Origin: a virus
Reading direction: 5' to 3' (one strand)
DNA length: 31,161 nt
Virus record (IMG/VR): IMGVR_UViG_3300008448_014967
Location: 1-31,161 of that record
Below, piece after piece: positions 9,001-16,417 of the stretch (the stretch's first letter is position 1; each line of letters begins with the position of its first letter). Made by a program: the position numbers and the translations under genes. The notes beneath the pieces are model-generated. The model made no database searches. It worked only from the letters and a program-made list of their open reading frames with translations, and was not told where the DNA came from.

Positions 9001-9502
9001 TACTTACAACGGATATATGTATTTGTTTATTGATGGTCAACAGGTAGATATGTTACAGTTCACACCACGTAAATATCGATTTAATGGCTTTATTAGCAGA
9101 CCGTTTTTAATAGGCACTTCATGCTTTACAAACTCTGTGCCACTCTTTAAATACACGCAAAAACAAACATGCATTACTAAGGATATTACTATAAAGGACT
9201 TTAGAATATATAACGAGCCAATGAATTATTTCGATATCTCGTTTCTCGCTAAGCGTGGTATGGAGATACAGGATATACACTTCAATGTACCTTGTGGTAG
9301 ACGTGCTTATCTTGAAGAAGTAGAACGATTCTTCAAAGCATCGGTACCTGGAACAAAATCTGGGTTATATAATGTTGTAATTAAGAACAGCGGCATCATT
9401 AATGATGAGGTAAAAGGTGTATTGGAGCAAAGAATACTTGAAACTCTTCGTGCATCAGCTCCTATTTACAGTAAATTAAATAAAATAAAGTGGGAATCGT
9501 AA
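6044..9502 (+). CDS. giant virion adhesin: split LamG domain with propeller-like insert
   Basis: An 1152-residue structural protein, the largest in the window. Around residues 570-600 lies the first part of a LamG/ConA-like domain (FTLSFFAHSNDWTKPFAGQL, then GNYATDGFGIFN). The second part appears about 370 residues later at about residue 975 (GYHHFAVRFDTYNGYMYLFIDGQQV). Between them are repeated strand pairs with WILADNNKFYKYTLE and SYYVVHTDGQLNRYS, typical of beta-propeller blades. The C-terminal 60 residues (SVPGTKSGLYNVVIKNSGI to KIKW) are helical and may anchor the protein to the virion. Similar architectures occur in marine T4-like phages, from memory. Probably a long tail-fibre or baseplate-associated adhesin. 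Confidence 0.78.
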   Translation: MEIVSLSSTNFIGLSSNYVYDKALRFKENIVYTENGLYFPKSNALTNANDVATNNFSHLFLSYKAPLTDNIYIKDLERLEDEGFSTYLAINALNGITGESTFLVVEEPTVDVNTASIAMTGAVDAIDNRYLFEIEFIDDALCSVKHETNLESRYMTVDYLGNITFTKKGNYDHLYDLSPQLFYYLYDREQDYIVFYKNISDIAMYVTYNIFEETLTLTEPFTGVLTPYTSLSIFKCINRNEAPNDTKLFDSWVAYNKDQKTNSQEIFATRSTAAIDSNVLLNAEYNSLSSNSLDLNILSLKNTNTPENFQSRNNPFSFTKTPLFTEAESDFRDYKRIFAGSNQLLGNDNITLGYDAYTTDIVLKSDSITYFHIPQNTYPYIQLNIGESGLQEAGAIAGDHPLKADKIFKRLGNNKYTSHFGESIEEATGSFLCTWLSGNHNPNSKPIWVDRYYNPSKVSFFGALSTNQVQSIVYKSLLECLAGTVADILKNVTVFDKPSDMVLEPGTYYAYHHYGQDDISRYILSLNNHLVQENINIVRDAETTSEVFYDGTEYMLDGSIYGVTNSLSAIQDSGQFTLSFFAHSNDWTKPFAGQLIGNYATDGFGIFNQNTLTPMLYVPTLCGSVIFNTDITPIKTLTYKSTAAAFLRPAGISSYYVVHTDGQLNRYSASDTLLQEITLPDFKNFISYDSTLTEDYLLYGSIVNPDRHIVKVNTSQGIITDITNQVLSDLTARFAYDVERNWYPTSSGSTLLKQASSIDYYNGYFYLTPGKSASRVDDTIYYLRDNNTIMKWDDIEENTSLPAVTAFKSKTVINDFEIDYQNNMWILADNNKFYKYTLEKEFILSGALDDKDYTNYNIGFIADFSDGEYYQRAVITRIGYEQLPPPPADPTNTSLSAQNYNFSMLDMQGNLLSSFKYQTLTGSAIFDPSNSDYLRKFVNNKYTESNLNVKATLTNAFNITDTLTIDLPHSLANVDPGYHHFAVRFDTYNGYMYLFIDGQQVDMLQFTPRKYRFNGFISRPFLIGTSCFTNSVPLFKYTQKQTCITKDITIKDFRIYNEPMNYFDISFLAKRGMEIQDIHFNVPCGRRAYLEEVERFFKASVPGTKSGLYNVVIKNSGIINDEVKGVLEQRILETLRASAPIYSKLNKIKWES

Positions 9503-9506
9503 ATAT

Positions 9507-11117
9507 ATGAATATTGCACAAATTGTAACAGAGAGCGGGCTAATGTTTGACAGACATACCAATTCCTCTTACACGTTACCGGTTACTAGCTTTGATGAGA
9601 TAAAAATACAACCAAACGATGTTGCAACATCTACTGTAATAAACGGAAAATTTAAAAAACTCTACGATAATTTTTTGTATCTTTATAAATCATCCCGTAT
9701 AGCATCAAACATGGTACCCATTTCATCTATTGCTATATGTGGTGTAAGTGCGTCTTCAAATGACCCTGTAACATGGAAGCGTGGCTTAAGTTCCAGTGCT
9801 TTTACGAAAATGGCTTTTGGTGGCTTTTACGGCGAGCTCAACGTAACAGATACTGCTGTTGTAAACAATACGGACTTAGATCGCTATTCTATCTTTTTTT
9901 CGACAGGTAAAGACATTGTTGTTTATAATAGCGATACTGATGATAAGACGCTCACCCTTGTATTAAGTACAAATCAACTCGCTATTAATTACAACGTAAA
10001 ATGGCAAAATATTGTTGATATCGAATTCGGTACAAAAAATCAAATGTATGTTCTTGATAGAGGTGCAAATAGATTAGCAAAATATGATGTATCAGGATTT
10101 ACTACCGATGATAGTATACTAAATAACAAGATTTTATACAAAGACAGCATAGGTGGCTACGGTACTTACGATGATAGGTTGTTATTTAACTCACCCCGTG
10201 CCATGACGATATACAATACTGATGTAATAGTGCTCGATAATGATAACGGTTGCGTTAAGAGGTATGACGAAAATTTAAATTGGCGAATAACTTATAGATT
10301 GTTTAGAGACTTTTTATCAGCTTACCCAGTTGATATTGATTGTGACGACTATGGTAATTTTTATATCTTAACTGAAAATGGTTATTTGTTAAAATATGAT
10401 AATGATTTCTTAACAAAAACAACAATAAACCTGTTGCCTCTTTCAAGTACAGGAGAAGTATTTAAAAGAATAACATTTTCACCCACAGAAGCAAATATAG
10501 GTTATATAACAACTAATAAAAACGTATATAAAGTTACAACAAGTGACGGATTTAATATTATTGGTCCTTATCTTTTTTATCGTAACTATATTAATACTAA
10601 CGAAGACATATTATCTTTTTCTTCACTCTCTTACGGCATAAACGATAAGAATTTTGTTTTTTCAACAAACGGTACAAGGGGTATAATGCGTTTATATTAT
10701 GACAATTTAAATTTATACGATGTTTTATCAATAAAAGACTTTGATGTGTATACTTTTGATGAAATTGCAATTAGTAGATATGAGTATCTACAGAATTGGG
10801 TATTTAACAAATCTATAGCTAAGTTACTTATAAATCATATGCGATTAAGAGACCAAATTACAGGTAAATTTTTAGCAAGAAAAGATAAATTTGAAAATAT
10901 GGTTTTACAGGGTACGAGATATTTACTGCCCGAAGAGCAAGGTAGTTTATTTTTTCAGCAAGATATAACGTATTTTATCGGTGCGAACGAAATTTTTCAA
11001 AATAATATAGTTAACAGATGTCTTGAGAAGATTTTTAATATTCAAGAAGAACTCTACACAGCGTTAATGCTAGATAAAAGGTATATATATGATATGGGGA
11101 AGCCTGTGATTATATAA
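9507..11117 (+). CDS. virion-associated beta-propeller (NHL-like) protein
   Basis: A 536-residue protein, 4 bp after the giant adhesin. It contains several NHL/YVTN-like blade signatures: NQMYVLDRGANRLAKYDVSG, then FNSPRAMTIYNTDVIVLDND, then DCDDYGNFYILTENGYLLKYD. The N-terminus (PNDVATSTVINGKFKKLYDN) resembles a leader seen in the preceding gene (ANDVATNN). The last about 130 residues are helical (LINHMRLRDQITGKF). There are no enzyme motifs. It is likely a partner of the 1152-residue adhesin in the adsorption apparatus, a propeller domain providing protein-protein or glycan contacts. Confidence 0.72.
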   Translation: MNIAQIVTESGLMFDRHTNSSYTLPVTSFDEIKIQPNDVATSTVINGKFKKLYDNFLYLYKSSRIASNMVPISSIAICGVSASSNDPVTWKRGLSSSAFTKMAFGGFYGELNVTDTAVVNNTDLDRYSIFFSTGKDIVVYNSDTDDKTLTLVLSTNQLAINYNVKWQNIVDIEFGTKNQMYVLDRGANRLAKYDVSGFTTDDSILNNKILYKDSIGGYGTYDDRLLFNSPRAMTIYNTDVIVLDNDNGCVKRYDENLNWRITYRLFRDFLSAYPVDIDCDDYGNFYILTENGYLLKYDNDFLTKTTINLLPLSSTGEVFKRITFSPTEANIGYITTNKNVYKVTTSDGFNIIGPYLFYRNYINTNEDILSFSSLSYGINDKNFVFSTNGTRGIMRLYYDNLNLYDVLSIKDFDVYTFDEIAISRYEYLQNWVFNKSIAKLLINHMRLRDQITGKFLARKDKFENMVLQGTRYLLPEEQGSLFFQQDITYFIGANEIFQNNIVNRCLEKIFNIQEELYTALMLDKRYIYDMGKPVII

Positions 11118-11145
11118 TATGTCATGTGGAAAGTACATGTAAAAC

Positions 11146-11153
11146 AATAAATA
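11146..11153 (+). promoter_or_regulatory. T4-late-like promoter element AATAAATA
   Basis: AATAAATA lies in the 42 bp gap after the propeller gene, with 6 bases between it and the ATG at 11160. Just upstream is a weak hairpin, CATGT-ggaaagt-ACATG, with no T-run, which is not convincing as a terminator. Confidence 0.4.
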
Positions 11154-11159
11154 ATTGAA

Positions 11160-11732
11160 ATGGCGACAATTTCTGTAGTAAAATTAAAAGTCAGGCGTGG
11201 TCCTGATAGACAGAGAAAACTTGTAATACTAGATAATGGTGAGTTAGGCTATACGACTGACCCGAGTGCAAATAGACTTTTTGTAGGTGATGGTGTTGCA
11301 AAGGGTGGTATTAGTACTTCAATGAAGTTCTTTTATGGTAGTATTACAACGCCTTCTTCGCTTGTTTATACACAAATAGGTGATCTTGTTTACAATACTG
11401 ATGACACACGTCTTTATATTTTGACAGGGATTGATTCAGATAATTTCCCCGACTATTCAAATAGACAGGCTTACCAGTTTATCGGTACAAGAGCTGATGA
11501 TACTACGCTTACATACAACATTGCAGGAAGGTTGGCTGTTAAAACTAACGGTATCGATGCAGCGCAAATATCTTCTAATGCTTTTGATTTTACTACAGGG
11601 TTTGATAGAGCGACGAGTACTAGTAAAATAAAAATTAATATAAATAACATCGATGCATCTTTACTACCGACTACTAACCCCGGGCCAGGTAAATTATGGA
11701 ACAGTGGAGGATTCGTAAAAGTAGGAACGTAA
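11160..11732 (+). CDS. small fibre protein with Mtd-like N-terminal module
   Basis: A 190-residue protein. Residues 7-52 (LKVRRGPDRQRKL...NGELGYTTD...RLFVGDG) match the pattern found at the N-termini of many phage tail-fibre and hyaluronidase-like proteins and of the Bordetella phage major tropism determinant: [LIV]xxRRGT...L..GE[LI]GYxxDxxRLxxGDG. The remainder is a second short beta-rich segment (IGDLVYNTDDTRLYILTG, which looks like a degenerate copy) and a simple C-terminus. The following gene starts with a homologous module, so the two are probably assembled into the same fibre. Confidence 0.75.
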   Translation: MATISVVKLKVRRGPDRQRKLVILDNGELGYTTDPSANRLFVGDGVAKGGISTSMKFFYGSITTPSSLVYTQIGDLVYNTDDTRLYILTGIDSDNFPDYSNRQAYQFIGTRADDTTLTYNIAGRLAVKTNGIDAAQISSNAFDFTTGFDRATSTSKIKININNIDASLLPTTNPGPGKLWNSGGFVKVGT

Positions 11733-11736
11733 CACT

Positions 11737-13596
11737 ATGGCTATTGAAATCTCTTCAAACAGTGTAGTAAAGATAGTTGTCAGACGCGGTACCGATTCTG
11801 ATAGACGTCTTACATTATTATCTAACGGTGAATTAGGTTACGCGCAGGATGTACAACGTCTTTACATTGGTAATGGTATAACTGCTGGTGGTATACCGGT
11901 TGGAAATAAATTTTTTGGTACCGTACCAACAAGAGCAGCATACTTAGGCCTTGCAGAAGAAGGCGATACGATATTTGACACAACAACAAAGACATTGTAT
12001 GGTCTTGATACTGGTGTTTGGAAGAACATACATCCGAGCTTCCAAGTAAATGTATTTGAACAGAGCTTAAACGGTACGTGGAATCTTTCACCTGATGCTT
12101 TTGCGGCTGCGTTTACGTTTGAACCTACTTACGAGCCATACTCAATAGCTGGGGTACCTAATAAGATAGATTTACATTCTAATTTTTGGTCGTTGTGTTC
12201 GGATTATGGTAGCTTCTATATAGGTGATATTAAAGCACGTACTGTTAAGAATAATTTTGATGCTACGCTTAATGTCGCAGAAGATATATATGTAAATTCA
12301 GGCTTATCAAACCCTAATCAAATACAAATTCTCGCACGTAACACAGCCGGAAATTCTTCCATACGTGCAGTTAGTGGTCTCTTTGATGTCGGCGGTCGTA
12401 CTGGGTTATATTTGACTACTGATAGTAAAAATGCTCAGTATATTGATAATGGTCAGAATGTTTTTATGCTGAATACAGGTGGTACATATAATGCACCTGA
12501 TTTTCGTGTAGAAGGGTTAAGTAGATTCGTCTCTGACTCACATTTCGACAACAACGTTACTATATACGGTAATTTGAGCGTATATGGCGATCTGTCATAT
12601 CTCGAAACTGTTATTGCTACGACAAGCGCTGTAGAAATCATTAACAGAAATAAAAATGCTATTGCTCTTAAAGTATCCCAATTAGATAATGCTGCGGACC
12701 AGACACTTGCTCAGTTTAATAGCGACACAGGTAACCCGGTAATGCAAATAAAGGACGGACCTTATGTAGGCATTAATGCGCCTTCTACTGAAATAAGTAC
12801 TACAGCTAATTTTTCGGTATACGGTAAAACGTTGTTTACTACAAATAATAGTACCTTTACAATAAATGCAGGTACCGGTAGCACAAATCTTAACGGAGCG
12901 ATTAACATAGGCGGAACAGTAGATTTCGTTACCGGTCCGACAGCAAGCACTGTTTCAAATAGGTTGCTTGTATTAAATGCGAGTAATCAAATTGAATATC
13001 GTGATATAAGCTCGAGCGCGTGGGCAGCAGACTTTTTAAAAGGGACACTTACCGATAATTATGTACCGAAGAAGCAAGCTAGTATTACTAATACACTTAC
13101 GAATTCACAAATATTCGATAATGGTACAAGTGTAGGTATAAATACCGCTATACCTAATGCTATATATAGGCTTGAAGTAAATGGGGCATTTAAGAGTACT
13201 TCTGTCAATACCGGCGCTGTTGATTGTACGAGCGTTACAACCAATAATGGTAATATCACCATGGGAACAGGTGATTTATCTTGTGAAAATGTTAACGCGA
13301 CGGGAGACGTTACTGCTTTCTTTACATCAGATAGACGTCTTAAAAACAACATAACACCTATTACATCACCATTGGAGAAACTAATGCAGATTTCCGGTGT
13401 TAACTTTGAATGGGATGAAACTTTACAAGATTTACATAAGGGTACTGATGTTGGTGTCATAGCACAAGAGATAGAAACAGTTTTACCTGAAGCGGTGACA
13501 ACCCGCGTTAACGGCTATAAGGCTGTTAACTATGAAAAAGTTATACCTTTACTTGTAGAAGCAATAAAAGAGTTGCAAGAGAAACTAAATAAATAA
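11737..13596 (+). CDS. tail fibre/spike with C-terminal peptidase S74 chaperone domain
   Basis: A 619-residue protein, 4 bp after its N-terminal paralogue. Residues 8-52 repeat the Mtd-like module (VVRRGTDSDRRLTLLSNGEL..., RLYIGNGITAGG). The middle is a long beta-rich shaft. The last 89 residues form an intramolecular chaperone of endosialidase (peptidase S74): SDRRLKNNI with candidate catalytic Ser531 and Lys536, then GVNFEWD, DVGVIAQEIETVLPEAV, and a final helix NYEKVIPLLVEAIKELQEK. In characterised members this domain drives trimerisation of the spike and then cuts itself off before the Ser, so the mature protein would end near residue 530. No glycan-cleaving domain could be recognised in the shaft. 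Confidence 0.93.
   Translation: MAIEISSNSVVKIVVRRGTDSDRRLTLLSNGELGYAQDVQRLYIGNGITAGGIPVGNKFFGTVPTRAAYLGLAEEGDTIFDTTTKTLYGLDTGVWKNIHPSFQVNVFEQSLNGTWNLSPDAFAAAFTFEPTYEPYSIAGVPNKIDLHSNFWSLCSDYGSFYIGDIKARTVKNNFDATLNVAEDIYVNSGLSNPNQIQILARNTAGNSSIRAVSGLFDVGGRTGLYLTTDSKNAQYIDNGQNVFMLNTGGTYNAPDFRVEGLSRFVSDSHFDNNVTIYGNLSVYGDLSYLETVIATTSAVEIINRNKNAIALKVSQLDNAADQTLAQFNSDTGNPVMQIKDGPYVGINAPSTEISTTANFSVYGKTLFTTNNSTFTINAGTGSTNLNGAINIGGTVDFVTGPTASTVSNRLLVLNASNQIEYRDISSSAWAADFLKGTLTDNYVPKKQASITNTLTNSQIFDNGTSVGINTAIPNAIYRLEVNGAFKSTSVNTGAVDCTSVTTNNGNITMGTGDLSCENVNATGDVTAFFTSDRRLKNNITPITSPLEKLMQISGVNFEWDETLQDLHKGTDVGVIAQEIETVLPEAVTTRVNGYKAVNYEKVIPLLVEAIKELQEKLNK
13588..13595 (+). promoter_or_regulatory. T4-late-like promoter element AATAAATA
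   Basis: AATAAATA spans the last codons of the S74 fibre gene, 16 bases before the ATG at 13612. It would drive the small beta-rich gene downstream. The Asn-Lys codons there may produce this string by chance, so confidence is low. Confidence 0.3.
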
Positions 13597-13611
13597 GTAA
13601 TATTAAAAGAT

Positions 13612-14190
13612 ATGGCGATAATTAATCCAAACGGAACTGTAAGTGTAGGTAATGCCGCGGGTGCTGGACGCAGTGTCAACGGGCTTACGAGCGGTACACC
13701 TAACGTACAAACGAATATCACTACTAAAGAATCGACATATATGGGCGGTAACCCTGCAAGAATAACTGCAGCAGGCGCTGTTTGTATGCCGAGACAAGCA
13801 CAAATCACAACACCAATACCAAACGTCTTTAATGGTAATGCTATAATTTACAATAACGTACAAACTACAGCATGGAGAAGTACAGCATTATCAGAATTCC
13901 GTGCGGCCTATACAACGAGACCATCGTTGACATGGGCGTCCTCAAATACCGGTAATTTTAATACTGGTACTATAACAATCACTGTAACACCACCTGCTGA
14001 TGCAAATATTGCTGGTACATGTTCAGTATATTTAGCAGGCGTTTCTACTGCTTGGGAGACTGTAAATACAAGCAATCAAAGACAATATACTGTTGCCAGA
14101 GGTACAGTGTATACTGCATATGTTAAAGATATAAATAACTGTGGTGCAAATATGGAAATATCAGTTGGAAATATTCAATATACTGGTTAA
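13612..14190 (+). CDS. small beta-rich putative virion protein
   Basis: A 192-residue protein rich in Thr, Asn, Ala and Gly, with a low-complexity start (GNAAGAGRSVNGLTSGTP). It then has alternating strands such as GTITITVTPPADANIAGTCSVYLAG and YTVARGTVYTAYVKDIN, which look like an Ig-like or other beta-sandwich fold. Four Cys residues could form contacts but no metal motif is evident. Its position directly after the S74 spike suggests a fibre cap or accessory decoration protein. The family was not recognised. Confidence 0.65.
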   Translation: MAIINPNGTVSVGNAAGAGRSVNGLTSGTPNVQTNITTKESTYMGGNPARITAAGAVCMPRQAQITTPIPNVFNGNAIIYNNVQTTAWRSTALSEFRAAYTTRPSLTWASSNTGNFNTGTITITVTPPADANIAGTCSVYLAGVSTAWETVNTSNQRQYTVARGTVYTAYVKDINNCGANMEISVGNIQYTG

Positions 14191-14194
14191 TTTT

Positions 14195-15631
14195 ATGGAA
14201 CTTGATTGCTATACATTTTACGCAAATATTATTTCGAGAAGTCTTGCATACGTAGAAATAAACACGGATGATCCGAATTTCTGCAACGCATATGCAGTTA
14301 CACGTAATCAATATATACTTGATCATTTCGGTATATATGATTTCCCTTTTAAGCATTACGATGCTAGCACTCAACAGCTTCAAGCTGTTGATGTCCGTAC
14401 AGGTGAACCGGTAGTTATTAACCTACAAGAGATTAATACAACAGCAATATACGGAGATGCAAATTTACTCTCACCACCTACTGTCGGAAACCCCATCTTT
14501 TTTAATACTTTAAGTGAAAGAGATATTGCAGATATACAGCTACCATTCTGTACTTCAATAAAAGCGGCAAAAGATGATGGGTGTTACAATGACTCGCCAT
14601 ACGTACGCGAAATAAATTTTTTGGCTGAGGTCATGAGATTTAAAGAATTTGTACATGAAGTTAATCTGCAGCCCGGTGATGAAATGATGCTCTTTTATCT
14701 TAATGATGAGTTTCATCGTAAATGTAATACAAAATTACGCAAGTATGTACAAAGTCATACCAAGCACATAAAATTTGCAGCTATTGCGCATGTGTTAAGA
14801 CAGTGCTTTGCTGCCTTGCAGCAAGAAAGTGATCCTATTACGACGTTTGAAGACGTTGAGCTGTTTTTTAGTGATGTATCAAAAATAAGAAATGTATGGG
14901 CAGCTTATTTAAAGCAACTCGTAGAGCGACAGATTGCAAAATATAATGCTGAGTATAAGCAGATATGTGATACATATTTTGCAGGTGATGAGCAAAGTAG
15001 AGAGCGTGATTTTATTAAAATACAATACGACAGAGCTATTTTTTCGCTTACTAACGTTAATATCGATGAAGAGCTTAAGAAATTCGGTGATAATGTGTTC
15101 TTTATTTTACGATACATACCACCAGACATTGATACGCCGAAAGAACTTGAGGGTATTATGTTATTTTCTGGATATGAAAATCACGTAATTGACACGCTTA
15201 GCAAAAACGGCGTCGATCTCGATGAGTCGTTGTTTACTTTTGATGGTCTTGATCCGTTATGGTGGACGTACAGTGGAATGCTCGGTCTTAATAAAGATGG
15301 TGCACCTTCTTTCTCTGAGCAGTTAAACAACTTATATATTGATAAAATAAAAAACATTAGATTTGAGCAAATTAAACGCCATTCTAATGATATTGTTGAG
15401 ATGGTAAAGCAAGAAGCGAGTGAACTCGACGAAGATGATATCAAGGAAATTATTGACAGTATGCAAGATTTTGTGTCCTTTAAAGAGAGACTTGATTCAT
15501 TTACGAACATCGTAGATGTCGTACAGTACTGGCCATCAGTATTATTACCTCTACCGTCGTATGTAGCGCGACTTACAGGTGCAATAAATCACACTATAGA
15601 CTTGCATAATCTCGTTCAAGCAAATTCTTAG
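14195..15631 (+). CDS. hypothetical protein, possibly virion-associated (478 aa)
   Basis: The frame opens further upstream, but ATG 14195 lies 4 bp after the preceding stop and avoids a long overlap, giving 478 residues. The N-terminal about 140 residues are mixed strand/helix (MELDCYTFYANIISRSLAYVEI...). From about residue 150 onward the protein is strongly helical and charged (LKQLVERQIAKYNAEYKQI; VKQEASELDEDDIKEIIDSM). No catalytic motif, signal peptide or membrane span was seen. It closes the structural block, so a virion or assembly role is plausible but unproven. Confidence 0.65.
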   Translation: MELDCYTFYANIISRSLAYVEINTDDPNFCNAYAVTRNQYILDHFGIYDFPFKHYDASTQQLQAVDVRTGEPVVINLQEINTTAIYGDANLLSPPTVGNPIFFNTLSERDIADIQLPFCTSIKAAKDDGCYNDSPYVREINFLAEVMRFKEFVHEVNLQPGDEMMLFYLNDEFHRKCNTKLRKYVQSHTKHIKFAAIAHVLRQCFAALQQESDPITTFEDVELFFSDVSKIRNVWAAYLKQLVERQIAKYNAEYKQICDTYFAGDEQSRERDFIKIQYDRAIFSLTNVNIDEELKKFGDNVFFILRYIPPDIDTPKELEGIMLFSGYENHVIDTLSKNGVDLDESLFTFDGLDPLWWTYSGMLGLNKDGAPSFSEQLNNLYIDKIKNIRFEQIKRHSNDIVEMVKQEASELDEDDIKEIIDSMQDFVSFKERLDSFTNIVDVVQYWPSVLLPLPSYVARLTGAINHTIDLHNLVQANS

Positions 15632-15673
15632 CCTTGATTTGTCAGCTCAAATAAGCTATTATTAATACTCATA

Positions 15674-16414
15674 ATGATAGTAAATTCACTATGGATAGGT
15701 AAAGGTTTTTCTTTACTAGAAAAACTTACAATGAAAAGTTTTATCGATCATGGGTATGACTTTCACCTGTGGGTGTATAGTAAGGAGTTAGCGAAGCTCT
15801 GTCCTGCGGGTGTTAAAGTATGTGATGCAAATCAGATTATTACTAGCGACCGTATTTTTACTTACGAAGGTGGAGGTGATTGTAGACGTGGTTCTCTTGG
15901 TGGGTTTTCTGATTTATTTAGATACTATCTACTTCTCAGTGTAGACGGTATCTATGTAGATATGGATGTAACGTGCTTATCACCATTTGTGATAGAAAGT
16001 GATTACGGTTTTAGACCACATAGTAATGTTACTGCAGTAGCAAATATTCTTAAAGCACCAAAAAATAGCGATTTTCTTAAACGCTGCATAGAATTAACAG
16101 AAAATCATATAGACAAGCACAATACTAACTGGGTTAAGCCTGTGCAATTATTTTCTGATGTAGTGCACGAGTTCAATTACGAGAAGTATATATTCCCTTA
16201 TGAGTATTTCGGATGCGATAAGTCAGTTGATACAAATAATTACAAAACTAAAAATTATTTCCTGTATCGTAATTTGTTACCGAAATATGGTATACATTGG
16301 TGTCATGAATGCTCGTACGGTACATGGTCATACAGTGATGTATATAACTGGAATGAGCCGAAACCCCTTTCTGTTTATTACAATTTGCTTCTTAAGCATA
16401 AACTTATCGATTAA
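15674..16414 (+). CDS. DXD glycosyltransferase, GT32/capsular polysaccharide type
   Basis: A 246-residue protein. It starts MIVNSLWIGKGFSLLEKLTM, the usual beginning of Gly_transf_sug/GT32-like (OCH1-like) enzymes. It carries GGFSDLFRYYLLLSVDGIYV followed by the nucleotide-sugar/metal-binding DXD motif D96-M97-D98 and the expected TCLSPF after it. The fold is GT-A and the enzyme would move a sugar from a nucleotide donor. It is the first gene of a same-strand carbohydrate cluster and is separated from the asparagine-synthase-like gene by only 3 bp, so the two are probably co-expressed. Donor and acceptor are unknown. Confidence 0.88.
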   Translation: MIVNSLWIGKGFSLLEKLTMKSFIDHGYDFHLWVYSKELAKLCPAGVKVCDANQIITSDRIFTYEGGGDCRRGSLGGFSDLFRYYLLLSVDGIYVDMDVTCLSPFVIESDYGFRPHSNVTAVANILKAPKNSDFLKRCIELTENHIDKHNTNWVKPVQLFSDVVHEFNYEKYIFPYEYFGCDKSVDTNNYKTKNYFLYRNLLPKYGIHWCHECSYGTWSYSDVYNWNEPKPLSVYYNLLLKHKLID

Positions 16415-16417
16415 CAG

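Noticed and set aside
11118-11145. Hairpin CATGT-ggaaagt-ACATG as terminator
   Set aside because: The stem is only five base pairs and is followed by an A-rich stretch, not T.
13059-13460. Minus-strand 133-codon frame inside the S74 fibre gene
   Set aside because: It is antisense to a strongly supported domain, has no recognisable motif and is most likely a shadow frame.
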